DNA of 64,000 bases, taken from Pseudomonas psychrophila (GTDB taxonomy: Bacteria > Pseudomonadota > Gammaproteobacteria > Pseudomonadales > Pseudomonadaceae). The notes under the pieces are model-generated. The model did no database searches and had not been told where the DNA came from. It saw only the letters and a list, made by a program, of their open reading frames with translations. A program made the translations under genes and the position numbers. How positions within the stretch are numbered: the stretch's first letter is position 1; every line of letters begins with the position of its first letter. Below, in pieces: positions 1-9,046 of this stretch. The stretch is taken from positions 98,954 to 162,953 of the forward strand of contig NZ_JYKZ01000012.1 in the NCBI RefSeq assembly GCF_001043005.1, written 5' to 3'.

Positions 1-145
1 AAGCAAGGCGCATTGTACACAAGCCAGAGTGCCAGTACGACTGTACGGTCATTTACGACCCCGTCTGTATCGCAATGAAATGTGACATTTGCGTTTAGGC
101 TTGCGCCTTGCTCGAACTCTTATCAAGAACAAGGAATAGCGTTCC

Positions 146-1336
146 ATGACTGACGCCACGCAGCCGCGACTGCACCCTCTGGCAGACACCTCTCCCTCGG
201 CTGTGGTCGCAGGGTTTATCGCCATGATGACCGGTTACACCAGCTCTCTGGTCCTCATGTTTCAGGCAGGCCAGGCAGCGGGACTCACCAGCGGGCAGAT
301 TTCGTCATGGATTTGGGCGCTATCGATCGGCATGGCAATTTGCAGCATAGGCCTGTCTTTGCGTTATCGCACCCCGATTACCATTGCCTGGTCCACACCA
401 GGCGCTGCGCTGCTGATTACCAGTCTGGGCGGTGTCAGTTACCACGAAGCCATCGGTGCCTACATCACCTGTGCGGTGCTGGTCATTATCTGCGGCATGA
501 CCGGCAGCTTTGAACGCCTGGTCAAACGCATCCCCTCGTCACTGGCAGCCGCTTTGCTGGCAGGTATTTTGTTCAAGATCGGCAGCGAAATCTTCGTCGC
601 AGCGCAGCACCGAACCGGCCTGGTCATTGGCATGTTTTTCACTTACCTGATAGTCAAACGCCTGTCGCCCCGCTATGCAGTGTTGGCGGCACTGGTGATT
701 GGCACTCTGATCTCGGGCTTGCTAGGGCTCCTTGACTTCAGCGGTTTTGCGCTCGAAGTGGCCGTCCCGGTATGGACAACACCTTCGTTCTCACTGGCTG
801 CGACCATCAGCATCGGTATCCCGCTGTTTGTCGTCGCCATGACGTCGCAAAATATGCCCGGCATCGCCGTTCTGCGAGCCGATGGCTATAACGTGCCCGC
901 TTCACCGCTAATTACCACCACCGGTGTGGCCTCATTGCTGCTGGCACCTTTTGGCTCCCACGGGATTAACCTGGCTGCGATCAGTGCCGCAATCTGCACC
1001 GGCCCTCATGCTCACGAAGACCCTAAAAAGCGCTACACCGCAGCCATGTGGTGCGGGATTTTCTACGGCATCGCCGGCGTTTTTGGCGCGACACTCGCCG
1101 CGCTGTTCGCAGCCTTGCCCAAGGAGTTGGTGCTGTCGATTGCTGCATTGGCCCTGTTCGGTTCAATCATCAATGGCTTGACCATTGCGATGAGTGAATC
1201 CAAGGAGCGTGAGGCGGCCCTGGTTACCTTTATGGTCACAGCATCGGGCATGACCCTGTTCTCGGTCGGTTCGGCTTTTTGGGGAATTGTCGCGGGGGTG
1301 CTGACCCTGGTGATCCTGAACTGGAAAGCGCGCTAA
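146..1336 (+). CDS. benE: BenE-family benzoate/H+ symporter
   Basis: Polytopic inner-membrane protein of 396 residues, the usual BenE length. The family imports benzoate with protons, although many members have untested substrates. The sequence is almost continuous hydrophobic helices, with short polar loops such as the one after the HAHEDPKKRY stretch near residue 290. The ATG follows an AAGGAA ribosome site a few bases upstream. No ben catabolic genes lie beside it, so the real substrate and regulation are open. It converges with the SDR gene downstream, only 44 bases away. Confidence 0.85.
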   Translation: MTDATQPRLHPLADTSPSAVVAGFIAMMTGYTSSLVLMFQAGQAAGLTSGQISSWIWALSIGMAICSIGLSLRYRTPITIAWSTPGAALLITSLGGVSYHEAIGAYITCAVLVIICGMTGSFERLVKRIPSSLAAALLAGILFKIGSEIFVAAQHRTGLVIGMFFTYLIVKRLSPRYAVLAALVIGTLISGLLGLLDFSGFALEVAVPVWTTPSFSLAATISIGIPLFVVAMTSQNMPGIAVLRADGYNVPASPLITTTGVASLLLAPFGSHGINLAAISAAICTGPHAHEDPKKRYTAAMWCGIFYGIAGVFGATLAALFAALPKELVLSIAALALFGSIINGLTIAMSESKEREAALVTFMVTASGMTLFSVGSAFWGIVAGVLTLVILNWKAR

Positions 1337-1380
1337 TAACACGCTAGGAACCTGCGGACCGGGCATATCCTGGGTTCGCA

Positions 1381-2142
1381 TTAAATCGCCAACGCACCGC
1401 CATCTATAGCCAACGAATGCCCCGTGGTGAACCCCGCGCCGTCCGAGCACAAGTACAGGACGGCACTGGCCACTTCCTCGACTTTACCGATACGCCCTAC
1501 TGGATGAATGGCTGCGGCAAACTCGGCCTTGCGCGGATCGGCTTCATGGGCGCGCCGGAACATATCGGTATCAATCACCGCCGGGCACACCGCATTCACC
1601 CGAATATGCTTTTTCGCATATTCAATGGCGGCTGATTTTGTCAGCCCAATGACCGCATGTTTGGATGCCGAGTAGATGCTCATTTTTGGCGCAGCCCCCA
1701 GCCCGGCAACCGACGCTGTATTGACTATCGCCCCGCCACCCTGAGCCAGCATCAGCGGTAACTGATATTTCATGCATAACCAGACACCTTTGACGTTCAC
1801 CCCCATGATCGCGTCGAACTCATCCATCGTGCCGTCAGCCAGGCGACCTTGCTCGATCTCGATCCCTGCATTATTGAAGGCATAATCCAGCCGACCGTAG
1901 TAGCTGATGACCTGCTCCATCAGCTGCTTGACCTGCTCCTCGACTGTGACATCGCAGCGTACAAATACAGCGCTGCCACCCACCGCCTTTATCTGCTCGA
2001 CCGTGCATTCACCGCCTGTCACATCCAGATCGGCCACCACCACTTTCAAGCCTTCGCCGGCAAACGCCAAGGCCGTGGCACGACCGATACCAGCTCCTGC
2101 GCCCGTAACCACCGCTACTTGTCCGGTAAACGTCATGCCCAT
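1381..2142 (-). CDS. SDR family NAD(P)-dependent oxidoreductase
   Basis: Classical short-chain dehydrogenase of about 253 residues. It shows the N-terminal nucleotide motif GAGAGIGR, the NNAG structural motif, the catalytic Ser and YSASK motif, and the C-terminal GHSLAIDGG typical of 3-oxoacyl-ACP or glucose dehydrogenase-like SDRs. The open frame extends upstream, but a GAGAGG ribosome site just before the ATG at 2142 supports that start; a second ATG lies two codons in. The substrate cannot be told from sequence. It is single and faces the MDR oxidoreductase divergently, with about 195 bases between them for both promoters. Confidence 0.85.
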   Translation of the reverse strand: MGMTFTGQVAVVTGAGAGIGRATALAFAGEGLKVVVADLDVTGGECTVEQIKAVGGSAVFVRCDVTVEEQVKQLMEQVISYYGRLDYAFNNAGIEIEQGRLADGTMDEFDAIMGVNVKGVWLCMKYQLPLMLAQGGGAIVNTASVAGLGAAPKMSIYSASKHAVIGLTKSAAIEYAKKHIRVNAVCPAVIDTDMFRRAHEADPRKAEFAAAIHPVGRIGKVEEVASAVLYLCSDGAGFTTGHSLAIDGGALAI

Positions 2143-2337
2143 TATTTTTATCCTCTCAAGGGTGCACCTGCACTGTGAACCGTTCAAATGCAGTGATCGA
2201 GTTATTTATCCGAGTGATATAAGCCTGCCTATGAAGATCACCACCACTGATAAAAACCTATTCGTAAACCTGCATTCACTTGCCCTGAAGCTGAAGAAGG
2301 TCTATCAACAGACATCTATTTCAAAGGGGTTATTGCA

Positions 2338-3342
2338 ATGACTGACCAGACAAACCGCCAATTTCTGCTCGCCAAACGTCCATTCGGTGCACCAACCCCT
2401 GACACATTTACGTTCCAGAGCGTTGCGGTAGTGCAACCAAAAGAAGGCCAGATCTTGGTCAAGAACGAATACCTGTCCCTCGACCCGGCCATGCGCGGCT
2501 GGATGAATGAAGGCAAATCCTATATTCCGCCCGTGGCTCTTGGTGAAGTCATGCGGGCCCTGGGTGTAGGTAAAGTCATTGCCTCCTCCCACCCTGGTTT
2601 TGCCGTTGGTGATTACGTCAACGGCGCCTTGGGCGTACAGGATTACTTCGTGGGTGAGCCACGCGGCTTCTATAAAGTAGACCCCAAACTGGTTCCACTG
2701 CCTGTGTACTTGTCCGCTTTGGGCATGACCGGCATGACGGCTTACTTTGCCCTGCTCGAAGTCGGTGCACCTAAAACGGGTGACACGGTGGTGATTTCTG
2801 GCGCAGCAGGCGCAGTCGGCAGCATTGCCGGTCAAATCGCCAAGCTTAAAGGCTGCCGTGTAGTCGGCATTGCAGGCGGGAAAGAGAAGTGCGCGTTGTT
2901 GACCCAAGAGTTGGGCTTTGACGGCGCGATCGACTACAAGAACGAAGATGTTATCGCGGGGCTTAAACGAGAATGCCCTAACGGCGTCGATGTATTTTTC
3001 GACAACGTCGGCGGCGATATTCTTGACGCCGTGCTGAGTCGCCTGAACTTCAAGGCTCGCGTCATCATTTGCGGTGCAATTAGTCAGTACAACAACAAGG
3101 AAGCCGTGAAAGGCCCGTCCAACTACTTGTCACTGCTGGTCAATCGCGCACGCATGGAAGGCTTTGTAGTGATGGACTACTCCGATCGCTATACAGCAGC
3201 CGGGCAGGAAATGGCGGGATGGCTGGCCAAAGGCCAACTAAAAAGCAAAGAACATATTGTTGAAGGGCTTGAAAGCTTTCCGCAAAGCCTGATGAAACTG
3301 TTTAGCGGAGAAAACTACGGCAAGCTGGTGTTGAAGATCTGA
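2338..3342 (+). CDS. NADP-dependent MDR oxidoreductase (CurA/PTGR-like)
   Basis: Zinc-independent medium-chain reductase of 334 residues. The family (curcumin reductase CurA, prostaglandin reductase, leukotriene dehydrogenase) reduces carbon-carbon double bonds of alpha,beta-unsaturated carbonyls with NADPH. Visible are the N-terminal substrate domain (NEYLSLDPAMRGW), the Rossmann motif GAAGAVGS near residue 155, and the FDNVGG motif typical of this group. It lacks the zinc-binding Cys cluster of alcohol dehydrogenases. It stands alone and converges with pyrF. The true substrate is not inferable. Confidence 0.85.
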   Translation: MTDQTNRQFLLAKRPFGAPTPDTFTFQSVAVVQPKEGQILVKNEYLSLDPAMRGWMNEGKSYIPPVALGEVMRALGVGKVIASSHPGFAVGDYVNGALGVQDYFVGEPRGFYKVDPKLVPLPVYLSALGMTGMTAYFALLEVGAPKTGDTVVISGAAGAVGSIAGQIAKLKGCRVVGIAGGKEKCALLTQELGFDGAIDYKNEDVIAGLKRECPNGVDVFFDNVGGDILDAVLSRLNFKARVIICGAISQYNNKEAVKGPSNYLSLLVNRARMEGFVVMDYSDRYTAAGQEMAGWLAKGQLKSKEHIVEGLESFPQSLMKLFSGENYGKLVLKI

Positions 3343-3355
3343 ATCCAAAGTGTGC

Positions 3356-3383
3356 CTCGGGAGCTGGCTGACCAGCCCCCGAG
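3356..3383. terminator. Hairpin between convergent genes
   Basis: CTCGGG pairs with CCCGAG, and inside it GGCTG pairs with CAGCC, between the stop codons of the MDR gene and pyrF. There is no clear T run, so a terminator role for both strands is an inference from placement only. Confidence 0.4.
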
Positions 3384-3390
3384 CAACTCG

Positions 3391-4089
3391 TTAAGCCAGC
3401 TCGGCGACCACTGCAGCCAGTGCTTTGGCCGGATCAGCCGCCTGGCTGATTGGACGACCGATCACCAGGTAATCAGAGCCAGCATCCAGTGCCTGGCGCG
3501 GCGTAAGGATACGGCGCTGATCATCCTGAGCGCTGCCTGCGGGACGAATACCCGGGGTTACCAGTTGCAGAGTCGGGTGCGCAGTCTTCAGCGCTTGTGC
3601 CTCCAGAGCAGAACACACCAAACCATCCATCCCGGCCTTCTGCGCCAGGGCTGCCAGACGCAACACCTGTTCTTGAGGCTCGATATCCAGGCCAATGGCA
3701 GCAAGGTCCTCTCGCTCCATGCTGGTCAACACCGTTACGCCAATCAGCAGAGGCTGCGGGCCAGTACGCTTGTCGAGCACCTCTCGGCAGGCAGCCATCA
3801 TGCGCAAACCGCCCGAGCAGTGCACGTTAACCATCCAGACGCCCATTTCAGCAGCCGCTTTAACCGCCATTGCCGTGGTATTGGGGATGTCGTGAAACTT
3901 GAGATCCAGGAAAACCTCGAAACCCTTGTCACGCAGAGTCCCGACAATTTCCGAGGCGCAACTGGTGAAAAGCTCTTTGCCTACCTTGACGCGGCACAAC
4001 TTTGGGTCCAATTGATCAGCCAGCTTCAGTGCGGCGTCACGCGTAGGGAAATCCAGGGCGACGATAATAGGAGTCTGGCAGTCGGACAT
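3391..4089 (-). CDS. pyrF: Orotidine 5'-phosphate decarboxylase
   Basis: Last step of de novo UMP synthesis: decarboxylates OMP to UMP in the cytoplasm. The 232-residue product begins MSDCQTPIIVALDFP. The charged catalytic motif DLKFHDIPNT lies near residue 60 and the phosphate-binding PGIRP segment near residue 180. The open frame continues 51 codons further upstream, but that part is unlike any PyrF, and the chosen ATG gives the normal Pseudomonas length. Monocistronic, divergent from the DUF2897 gene. Confidence 0.96.
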   Translation of the reverse strand: MSDCQTPIIVALDFPTRDAALKLADQLDPKLCRVKVGKELFTSCASEIVGTLRDKGFEVFLDLKFHDIPNTTAMAVKAAAEMGVWMVNVHCSGGLRMMAACREVLDKRTGPQPLLIGVTVLTSMEREDLAAIGLDIEPQEQVLRLAALAQKAGMDGLVCSALEAQALKTAHPTLQLVTPGIRPAGSAQDDQRRILTPRQALDAGSDYLVIGRPISQAADPAKALAAVVAELA

Positions 4090-4317
4090 TAGCGGGTTCT
4101 CAGGCTGGTCGAAATCGGCGCGCATTGTAGCGGAACCAGCCGCTAACCGGCACCCGATGATCGTAAATTCATGATTATAGTCATTACCGGGGTAATAACG
4201 CGCGCTACTGTATAACCGGCCTACAATGGAACGAGTAGACACTTACCGACTCAATATCATAGACAGCTATCCACTGCGCAATCCTTGCCCAGTGAAGTTC
4301 CAACCAAGGAGAACACT

Positions 4318-4485
4318 ATGCCCTGGTATGCCTGGTTAATACTGATTGTCGCCATCGGTGCCATCGTGGGCGGCCTGATGACGCTGCGTGACACCGCCAA
4401 CAAAGTTGAACTGACCGACGAGCAACGCAAGCGCGTAGCTGAACGCAATGCAGAAATGGACGCCAAAGAATCGAAGGATCGATAA
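4318..4485 (+). CDS. DUF2897 family single-helix membrane microprotein
   Basis: A 55-residue protein: one N-terminal transmembrane helix (WYAWLILIVAIGAIVGGL) followed by a short charged tail rich in Lys, Glu and Asp. This is the layout of the DUF2897 family, which is common next to pyrF in pseudomonads and has no known function. The start is set by a strong AAGGAG site six bases before the ATG; the open frame begins 11 codons earlier without a ribosome site. It most likely sits in the inner membrane with the charged tail in the cytoplasm. Confidence 0.75.
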   Translation: MPWYAWLILIVAIGAIVGGLMTLRDTANKVELTDEQRKRVAERNAEMDAKESKDR

Positions 4486-4623
4486 ACACCTGATTCAGTC
4501 AGGGCCTGCATCACAAAGAGTGAGTTTCCAAGGGCAAAAACCTACGCACAATTACATGAATGCCCAATGCATCGCCTTTGAGCTCAACGCTATGATGGTC
4601 CATTGCATAAAGAGACACGTGTC

Positions 4624-5187
4624 ATGCGCTACTCACAAGATCATAAAGCCCAAACCCATCAGCGCATCGTCAAAGAAGCATCCGGTCTCTTTCGCAGAGA
4701 CGGCATTGGTGCAACGGGCCTGCAGCCCCTGATGAAATCCCTGGGCCTCACACACGGCGGTTTTTACGCCCATTTCTCATCCAAAAACGACTTGGTGGAA
4801 AAGGCATTGCAACACGCCGCTGGCCAGGTTGACGGTATATGCGCCGAGCTGTTCAGCCAGCCACGACCCCTGCATGCATTCATTGATGCATATTTGTCCG
4901 AATGGCATCTGACCTCCCCTCAAGAAGGCTGTCCATTGCCGACCATGTCTGCAGAAATGGCACAACAGGGGCAGGCTAGCGCAACCACCGATTACGTGAT
5001 CGATACCAGACTCAAACAGATCCAGGCCACACTGCAAGGGCCAGACGCCGAAGACCAAAGTATTGTGATTTTCGCGACTCTGGTAGGAGCACTGGTTCTC
5101 GCGCGCGGGGCTGAGAACACTGCGTTAAAGGAAAAGATCCTCGACGTGACGCGTAGCGCCTTGAAGCAATCAACGTCAGACACATGA
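4624..5187 (+). CDS. TetR/AcrR family transcriptional regulator
   Basis: One-component repressor-type regulator of 187 residues. The N-terminal helix-turn-helix runs over residues 8-55, with the family signature GLTHGGFYAHFSSKNDLV. The C-terminal ligand domain is more variable and contains the EGCPLPTMSAEM segment common to a TetR group that often controls nearby reductases. The ATG at 4624 is preferred over a TTG seven codons upstream because an AAAGAG site precedes it. No divergent partner is adjacent, so the target is unknown. A strong hairpin terminator follows. Confidence 0.85.
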   Translation: MRYSQDHKAQTHQRIVKEASGLFRRDGIGATGLQPLMKSLGLTHGGFYAHFSSKNDLVEKALQHAAGQVDGICAELFSQPRPLHAFIDAYLSEWHLTSPQEGCPLPTMSAEMAQQGQASATTDYVIDTRLKQIQATLQGPDAEDQSIVIFATLVGALVLARGAENTALKEKILDVTRSALKQSTSDT

Positions 5188-5202
5188 ATACTTTCGTCAG
5201 AA

Positions 5203-5232
5203 CAAAAAAAAGCCAGTCAGTGACTGGCTTTC
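5203..5232. terminator. Bidirectional intrinsic terminator
   Basis: Eight A residues, then a perfect inverted repeat AGCCAGTCA/TGACTGGCT at 5211-5229, then a T-rich tract. It sits between the convergent TetR and comEA genes and can act in both directions. Confidence 0.85.
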
Positions 5233-5250
5233 TTCGTTCAACTGCCTGAC

Positions 5251-5580
5251 TTACTTGACCGCCACCTTATTGCGATTCTTTTCAAAGATAGCTTTGCCTA
5301 TGCCTTTGACTTCAAGCAACTCATCCGCGGACACGAACTCACCATTAGCTTCGCGATAAGCCACGATCGCCTTGGCTTTAACAGCGCCAACGCCAGAGAG
5401 CTCACGTTGAAGCGTTACCTCATCAGCGGTGTTGAGATTGATCGTCACCACCTGTGCGCCCGACTCGACTTGCGCAGCTGCAACCGGCTCAGTTGCTTCT
5501 ACCGAGGGAGCAGCATGAATCACGCTCGAAAAACCCACCATCAACGCCAAAAAGATCGAAGAGATAAAAGCGATACGCAT
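5251..5580 (-). CDS. comEA: ComEA-like helix-hairpin-helix protein
   Basis: Small exported DNA-binding protein of 109 residues. It has a signal peptide (MRIAFISSIFLALMVGFSS, cleavage near HAA), then two helix-hairpin-helix motifs in the last 65 residues, with LNTADEVTLQRELSGVGAVKA and VKGIGKAIFEKNR. ComEA homologues bind incoming DNA in the periplasm in competent bacteria. In pseudomonads this gene is routinely found next to wbpM and its role there is not firmly shown. The ATG at 5580 has a GGAG site eight bases upstream; a GTG three codons earlier is less likely. Confidence 0.85.
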   Translation of the reverse strand: MRIAFISSIFLALMVGFSSVIHAAPSVEATEPVAAAQVESGAQVVTINLNTADEVTLQRELSGVGAVKAKAIVAYREANGEFVSADELLEVKGIGKAIFEKNRNKVAVK

Positions 5581-5690
5581 AAGTGACACTCCATTACAGC
5601 GTTAAGTTGAAAACAGCTCTCCTGAGCTGTATTCCAAACGTAGGCGATGTGAATCGAGTGTCAAAAATCAGTGCATTGCAGAGTATGTAG

Positions 5691-7697
5691 TCAAGTTAAC
5701 TCACTGCGGCGCTGCTGATGAATCCAGTCCACAATTTCACCTTCTGGCGCATAGCCACTGACGGTCTCACGTAGCAACTGGCGAACCCGGACATAATCAT
5801 CCTTATCTACCGCATCAAGCAGTTGAGACAACCGCTGCTTCAACTCATCCCACGGCAACATGTCCTCGTTAGCGCACATAATCATGGGATGCCGGGTCGC
5901 GACTACGTTGTCACCAATCAGTAACTCTTCGTAAAGCTTTTCGCCGGGGCGCAAGCCAGTGAACTCAATTTCTATGTCGCCATGCAGGTTTTTATCGGAG
6001 CGAACACTCAAGCCTGAGAGATGAATCATCTTCTCGGCCAACTCGACAATACGCACAGGTTCGCCCATGTCCAGGACAAATACATCGCCCCCCTGCCCCA
6101 TTGAGCCCGCCTGGATCACCAGTTGCGCGGCCTCAGGAATAGTCATGAAGTAACGAGTAATCTTGGGGTGGGTCACTGTCAGCGGGCCACCGGCCTTGAT
6201 CTGCTTGTGGAAAAGCGGAATCACCGACCCGGAAGACCCCAGCACATTACCGAAACGAACCATAGTGAAGCGGGTCTTGTTAACCCGTGACACATTAGCG
6301 GCATCGTCAAACAATACCGGCGCAATCTCGCGACTGAGCGCCTGCAACGTCATCTCGGCCAAGCGCTTGGTACTGCCCATCACATTGGTCGGTCGCACGG
6401 CCTTGTCAGTGGAAATCAGCACAAAGTTCGCGACACCGGATTGCAGCGCCGCCTGGGCGGTGTTGAGCGTACCCATAACGTTATTGAGCACGCCTTCGGC
6501 AATATTGTGCTCAACCATGGGGACATGTTTATACGCGGCTGCGTGATACACCGTATCGACATGCCACGTCTTCATCACGTCCAGTAACTTATGTGAATTA
6601 CGCACTGAACCCAAAATCGGTAGCACTTTCACTGAGAGGGACTCGCGACTAACTCGCTGGTCCAACTCGCCAAAAATGCTGTAAAGATTAAATTCACTGT
6701 GCTCGTACAAAAGCAACATCGTCGGTTTCAGGGCCAGAATCTGACGGCACAACTCCGATCCAATGGAACCACCCGCCCCGGTTACCAGCACGCACTGACC
6801 TTTAATGCAGTGTTCCAGCAACTCACCTTGGGCCGGTACCGGATCGCGACCCAGCAGGTCAGCGATGTCCACTTCCTGAATGTCATCAACTTTGACCCGG
6901 CCACTGGCCAGATCCATAAAGCCGGGAACACTGCGAACGTGGAGCGGAAAACCCTCAAGCAAACCCAGAATTTCACGCCGCCGACCACGGGACGATGAAG
7001 GAACAGCCAACAGAAGCTCCTGGGCTCCCGTACGATCAATCATCTGCTGAATGTGTTCTGGCTTGAAGACCTGCAAGCCCGAGATGATGCGATCAGAAAT
7101 ACCCTCATCATCATCAATGAACGCCACAGGCCGCATCGCCCGCCCCATTCGCAAGGCTGCAACCAGCTGATTACCGGCTGCACCGGCACCGTAAATCGCT
7201 ACACGCGGCAGGCCATCGTCACGACTGGTGAATGGCACATGCTGAGCAGCCGAGAACCAGTCACCCAAAAAGTACTGACGCATAGCTAGGCGCAAACCAC
7301 CGAGCATCACCAGACTCAGCCACCAGTAGTTAAAAATGATCGAGCGCGGGACGACATTGGCGGGGGTGCTGTACCAGTACATCACCACTGCCAAAACCAA
7401 CGACGAAAGACTGACGGCTTTGATAATAGCGATCAGCGCATCGTTGCCGAAATACCGCATCACGGCGCGATACATGCCAAAGCGAATAAAAAAGGGGATG
7501 GCAACTATTGGTGCGGCTACAAACAGCCAAAAGTGCAATATGACCGGGTTGATCATCTCGTCGATGCCAAGACGTACAACGAACGCAAGCCACAAGGCAA
7601 TCCAAACGAGTACTACATCTGTGGTGACTTGAATTACGCGTTTTTGTCGCCGAGAAAGGTTGAGTAAGTACGCTCGAATTTTATCCATAAATCCCAT
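5691..7697 (-). CDS. wbpM: WbpM-type membrane nucleotide-sugar 4,6-dehydratase
   Basis: Inner-membrane enzyme of 668 residues. Four or so N-terminal transmembrane helices (residues 20-140) precede a first nucleotide-binding fold (YGAGAAGNQL near 168) and a catalytic SDR domain with VTGAGGSIGSE near 305 and the active-site segment TDKAVRPTNVMGSTKR near 430-445. WbpM and its PglF/PglD relatives convert UDP-GlcNAc to the 4-keto-6-deoxy sugar. This is the first step to QuiNAc, FucNAc and bacillosamine sugars. It is the last gene of the O-antigen operon, its conserved position in Pseudomonas. With the next two genes it fits a UDP-diNAcBac route. Confidence 0.93.
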   Translation of the reverse strand: MGFMDKIRAYLLNLSRRQKRVIQVTTDVVLVWIALWLAFVVRLGIDEMINPVILHFWLFVAAPIVAIPFFIRFGMYRAVMRYFGNDALIAIIKAVSLSSLVLAVVMYWYSTPANVVPRSIIFNYWWLSLVMLGGLRLAMRQYFLGDWFSAAQHVPFTSRDDGLPRVAIYGAGAAGNQLVAALRMGRAMRPVAFIDDDEGISDRIISGLQVFKPEHIQQMIDRTGAQELLLAVPSSSRGRRREILGLLEGFPLHVRSVPGFMDLASGRVKVDDIQEVDIADLLGRDPVPAQGELLEHCIKGQCVLVTGAGGSIGSELCRQILALKPTMLLLYEHSEFNLYSIFGELDQRVSRESLSVKVLPILGSVRNSHKLLDVMKTWHVDTVYHAAAYKHVPMVEHNIAEGVLNNVMGTLNTAQAALQSGVANFVLISTDKAVRPTNVMGSTKRLAEMTLQALSREIAPVLFDDAANVSRVNKTRFTMVRFGNVLGSSGSVIPLFHKQIKAGGPLTVTHPKITRYFMTIPEAAQLVIQAGSMGQGGDVFVLDMGEPVRIVELAEKMIHLSGLSVRSDKNLHGDIEIEFTGLRPGEKLYEELLIGDNVVATRHPMIMCANEDMLPWDELKQRLSQLLDAVDKDDYVRVRQLLRETVSGYAPEGEIVDWIHQQRRSELT

Positions 7698-7772
7698 GAC
7701 ACCTTTGTTGCTCTAAAAAACCATCAGCCCTTTGCGGCCCGGTACTCCGAACCAACACCGCAAGGTTACACC

Positions 7773-8951
7773 TCACGCCAACGAAGCTTGCTGAACAACC
7801 TCGCTGATTACTTTGCAGGTCAACTCGATTTCTTGCGAGGTCAATGTTGGATGAACCATAAACATCATACTCGTGTCACCCAGTTCTCTCGCATTAGCCA
7901 GACGCTGCACAGGACGCCAGTCAGTATTGTCGAAAGCTTTTTCCAGATAAACCTCTGAGCATGAACCGGCAAAGGCGGGCACACCCCGAGCGGCAATTTC
8001 ATTGAGAATCCGGTCTCGGGACCAGTCCGACTTGAGACAATGAGGGCGTACGAATACATAACATTTATATGCTGCGTGGACCGCATCGTCAGGCAACACG
8101 GGAACGCGCAGTGCCGGAAGCTGCTGTGCAACTTTCCAGATAGCCTGGGCATTACTCAGACGAGCGCGGTGCCAATCCTGCATGCGACGCAACTGAATAC
8201 GACCGATCACGGCCTGAACTTCAAGCATCCGCCAATTGGTACCAAAACTTTCATGCAGCCAGCGAAAGCCAGGAGCATGCTCACGCTCGTAGACAGCTTC
8301 CCAGCTCTTACCATGGTCTTTATAAGCCCACATATCGGCCCAGAGCTGACGATCGTTAGTGGTGACCATGCCGCCCTCACCGCCAGTGGTCATGATCTTG
8401 TCCTGACAGAATGACCAGGCGCCAATATGACCAATAGAACCGACGGGACGACCTTTATAGTGAGCACCGTGAGCCTGGGCACAGTCTTCAATTACTTTCA
8501 GGCCATACTCGTTGGCCAAGGCCATGATCGGGTCCATATCACATGGCCATCCCGCCAAATGAACGCAGATCAATGCCTTGGTACGAGGAGTCAAAACCGC
8601 CTGGATGGTTTGCGCTGAAAAATTCTGTGAATCCAGATCAACGTCAGCAAAAACGGGTATCGCACCTGCATTAACAATGCTCGAAACCGACGCGAGGAAA
8701 GTACGTGGCGTAACGATAACCTCATCCCCGGCACCTATTGCGAGTGCTTTCAATGCCAGATCAAGAGCCACGGTACCATTAGCCAGGGCAACGGCATAAA
8801 CAGTGCCCGCCCATTCGGCGAACTCTTTTTCAAAAGATCGTGTCTCTTGGCCTGTCCAGTAATTGACCTTGTTAGACAAGATGACATCACGTGCGGCGTC
8901 TGCTTCTTCTTCCGTGAAAGAAGGCCAAGGAGAAAATGGGGTATTCAACAC
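7773..8951 (-). CDS. DegT/DnrJ/EryC1/StrS sugar aminotransferase (bacillosamine type)
   Basis: PLP enzyme of 392 residues that puts an amino group on a keto-sugar nucleotide. The EDCAQAHGAHYKG segment binds the cofactor ring, and the Schiff-base lysine is in FCQDKIMTTGGEGG, close to residue 190. It lies between wbpM and a gene with a PglD-like acetyltransferase domain, the same trio as Neisseria pglD-pglC-pglB and Campylobacter pglF-pglE-pglD. I infer that it aminates UDP-4-keto-6-deoxy-GlcNAc at C4. The GTG start at 8951 is chosen for a GGGAA site seven bases upstream. Distinct from the WecE-type aminotransferase earlier in the operon. Confidence 0.85.
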   Translation of the reverse strand: MLNTPFSPWPSFTEEEADAARDVILSNKVNYWTGQETRSFEKEFAEWAGTVYAVALANGTVALDLALKALAIGAGDEVIVTPRTFLASVSSIVNAGAIPVFADVDLDSQNFSAQTIQAVLTPRTKALICVHLAGWPCDMDPIMALANEYGLKVIEDCAQAHGAHYKGRPVGSIGHIGAWSFCQDKIMTTGGEGGMVTTNDRQLWADMWAYKDHGKSWEAVYEREHAPGFRWLHESFGTNWRMLEVQAVIGRIQLRRMQDWHRARLSNAQAIWKVAQQLPALRVPVLPDDAVHAAYKCYVFVRPHCLKSDWSRDRILNEIAARGVPAFAGSCSEVYLEKAFDNTDWRPVQRLANARELGDTSMMFMVHPTLTSQEIELTCKVISEVVQQASLA

Positions 8952-9046
8952 AATTCAGTTCCCATAATTTTTAATGTTATGAAAGTCAGCCCACGTCTGC
9001 CCGGGATGAAATAAACCAGCTACGAAGGAATACATTCTCGCGATTA

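Noticed and set aside
4603..4623. TTG start for the TetR gene
   Set aside because: The ATG seven codons later has a purine-rich site before it and gives the usual N-terminus.
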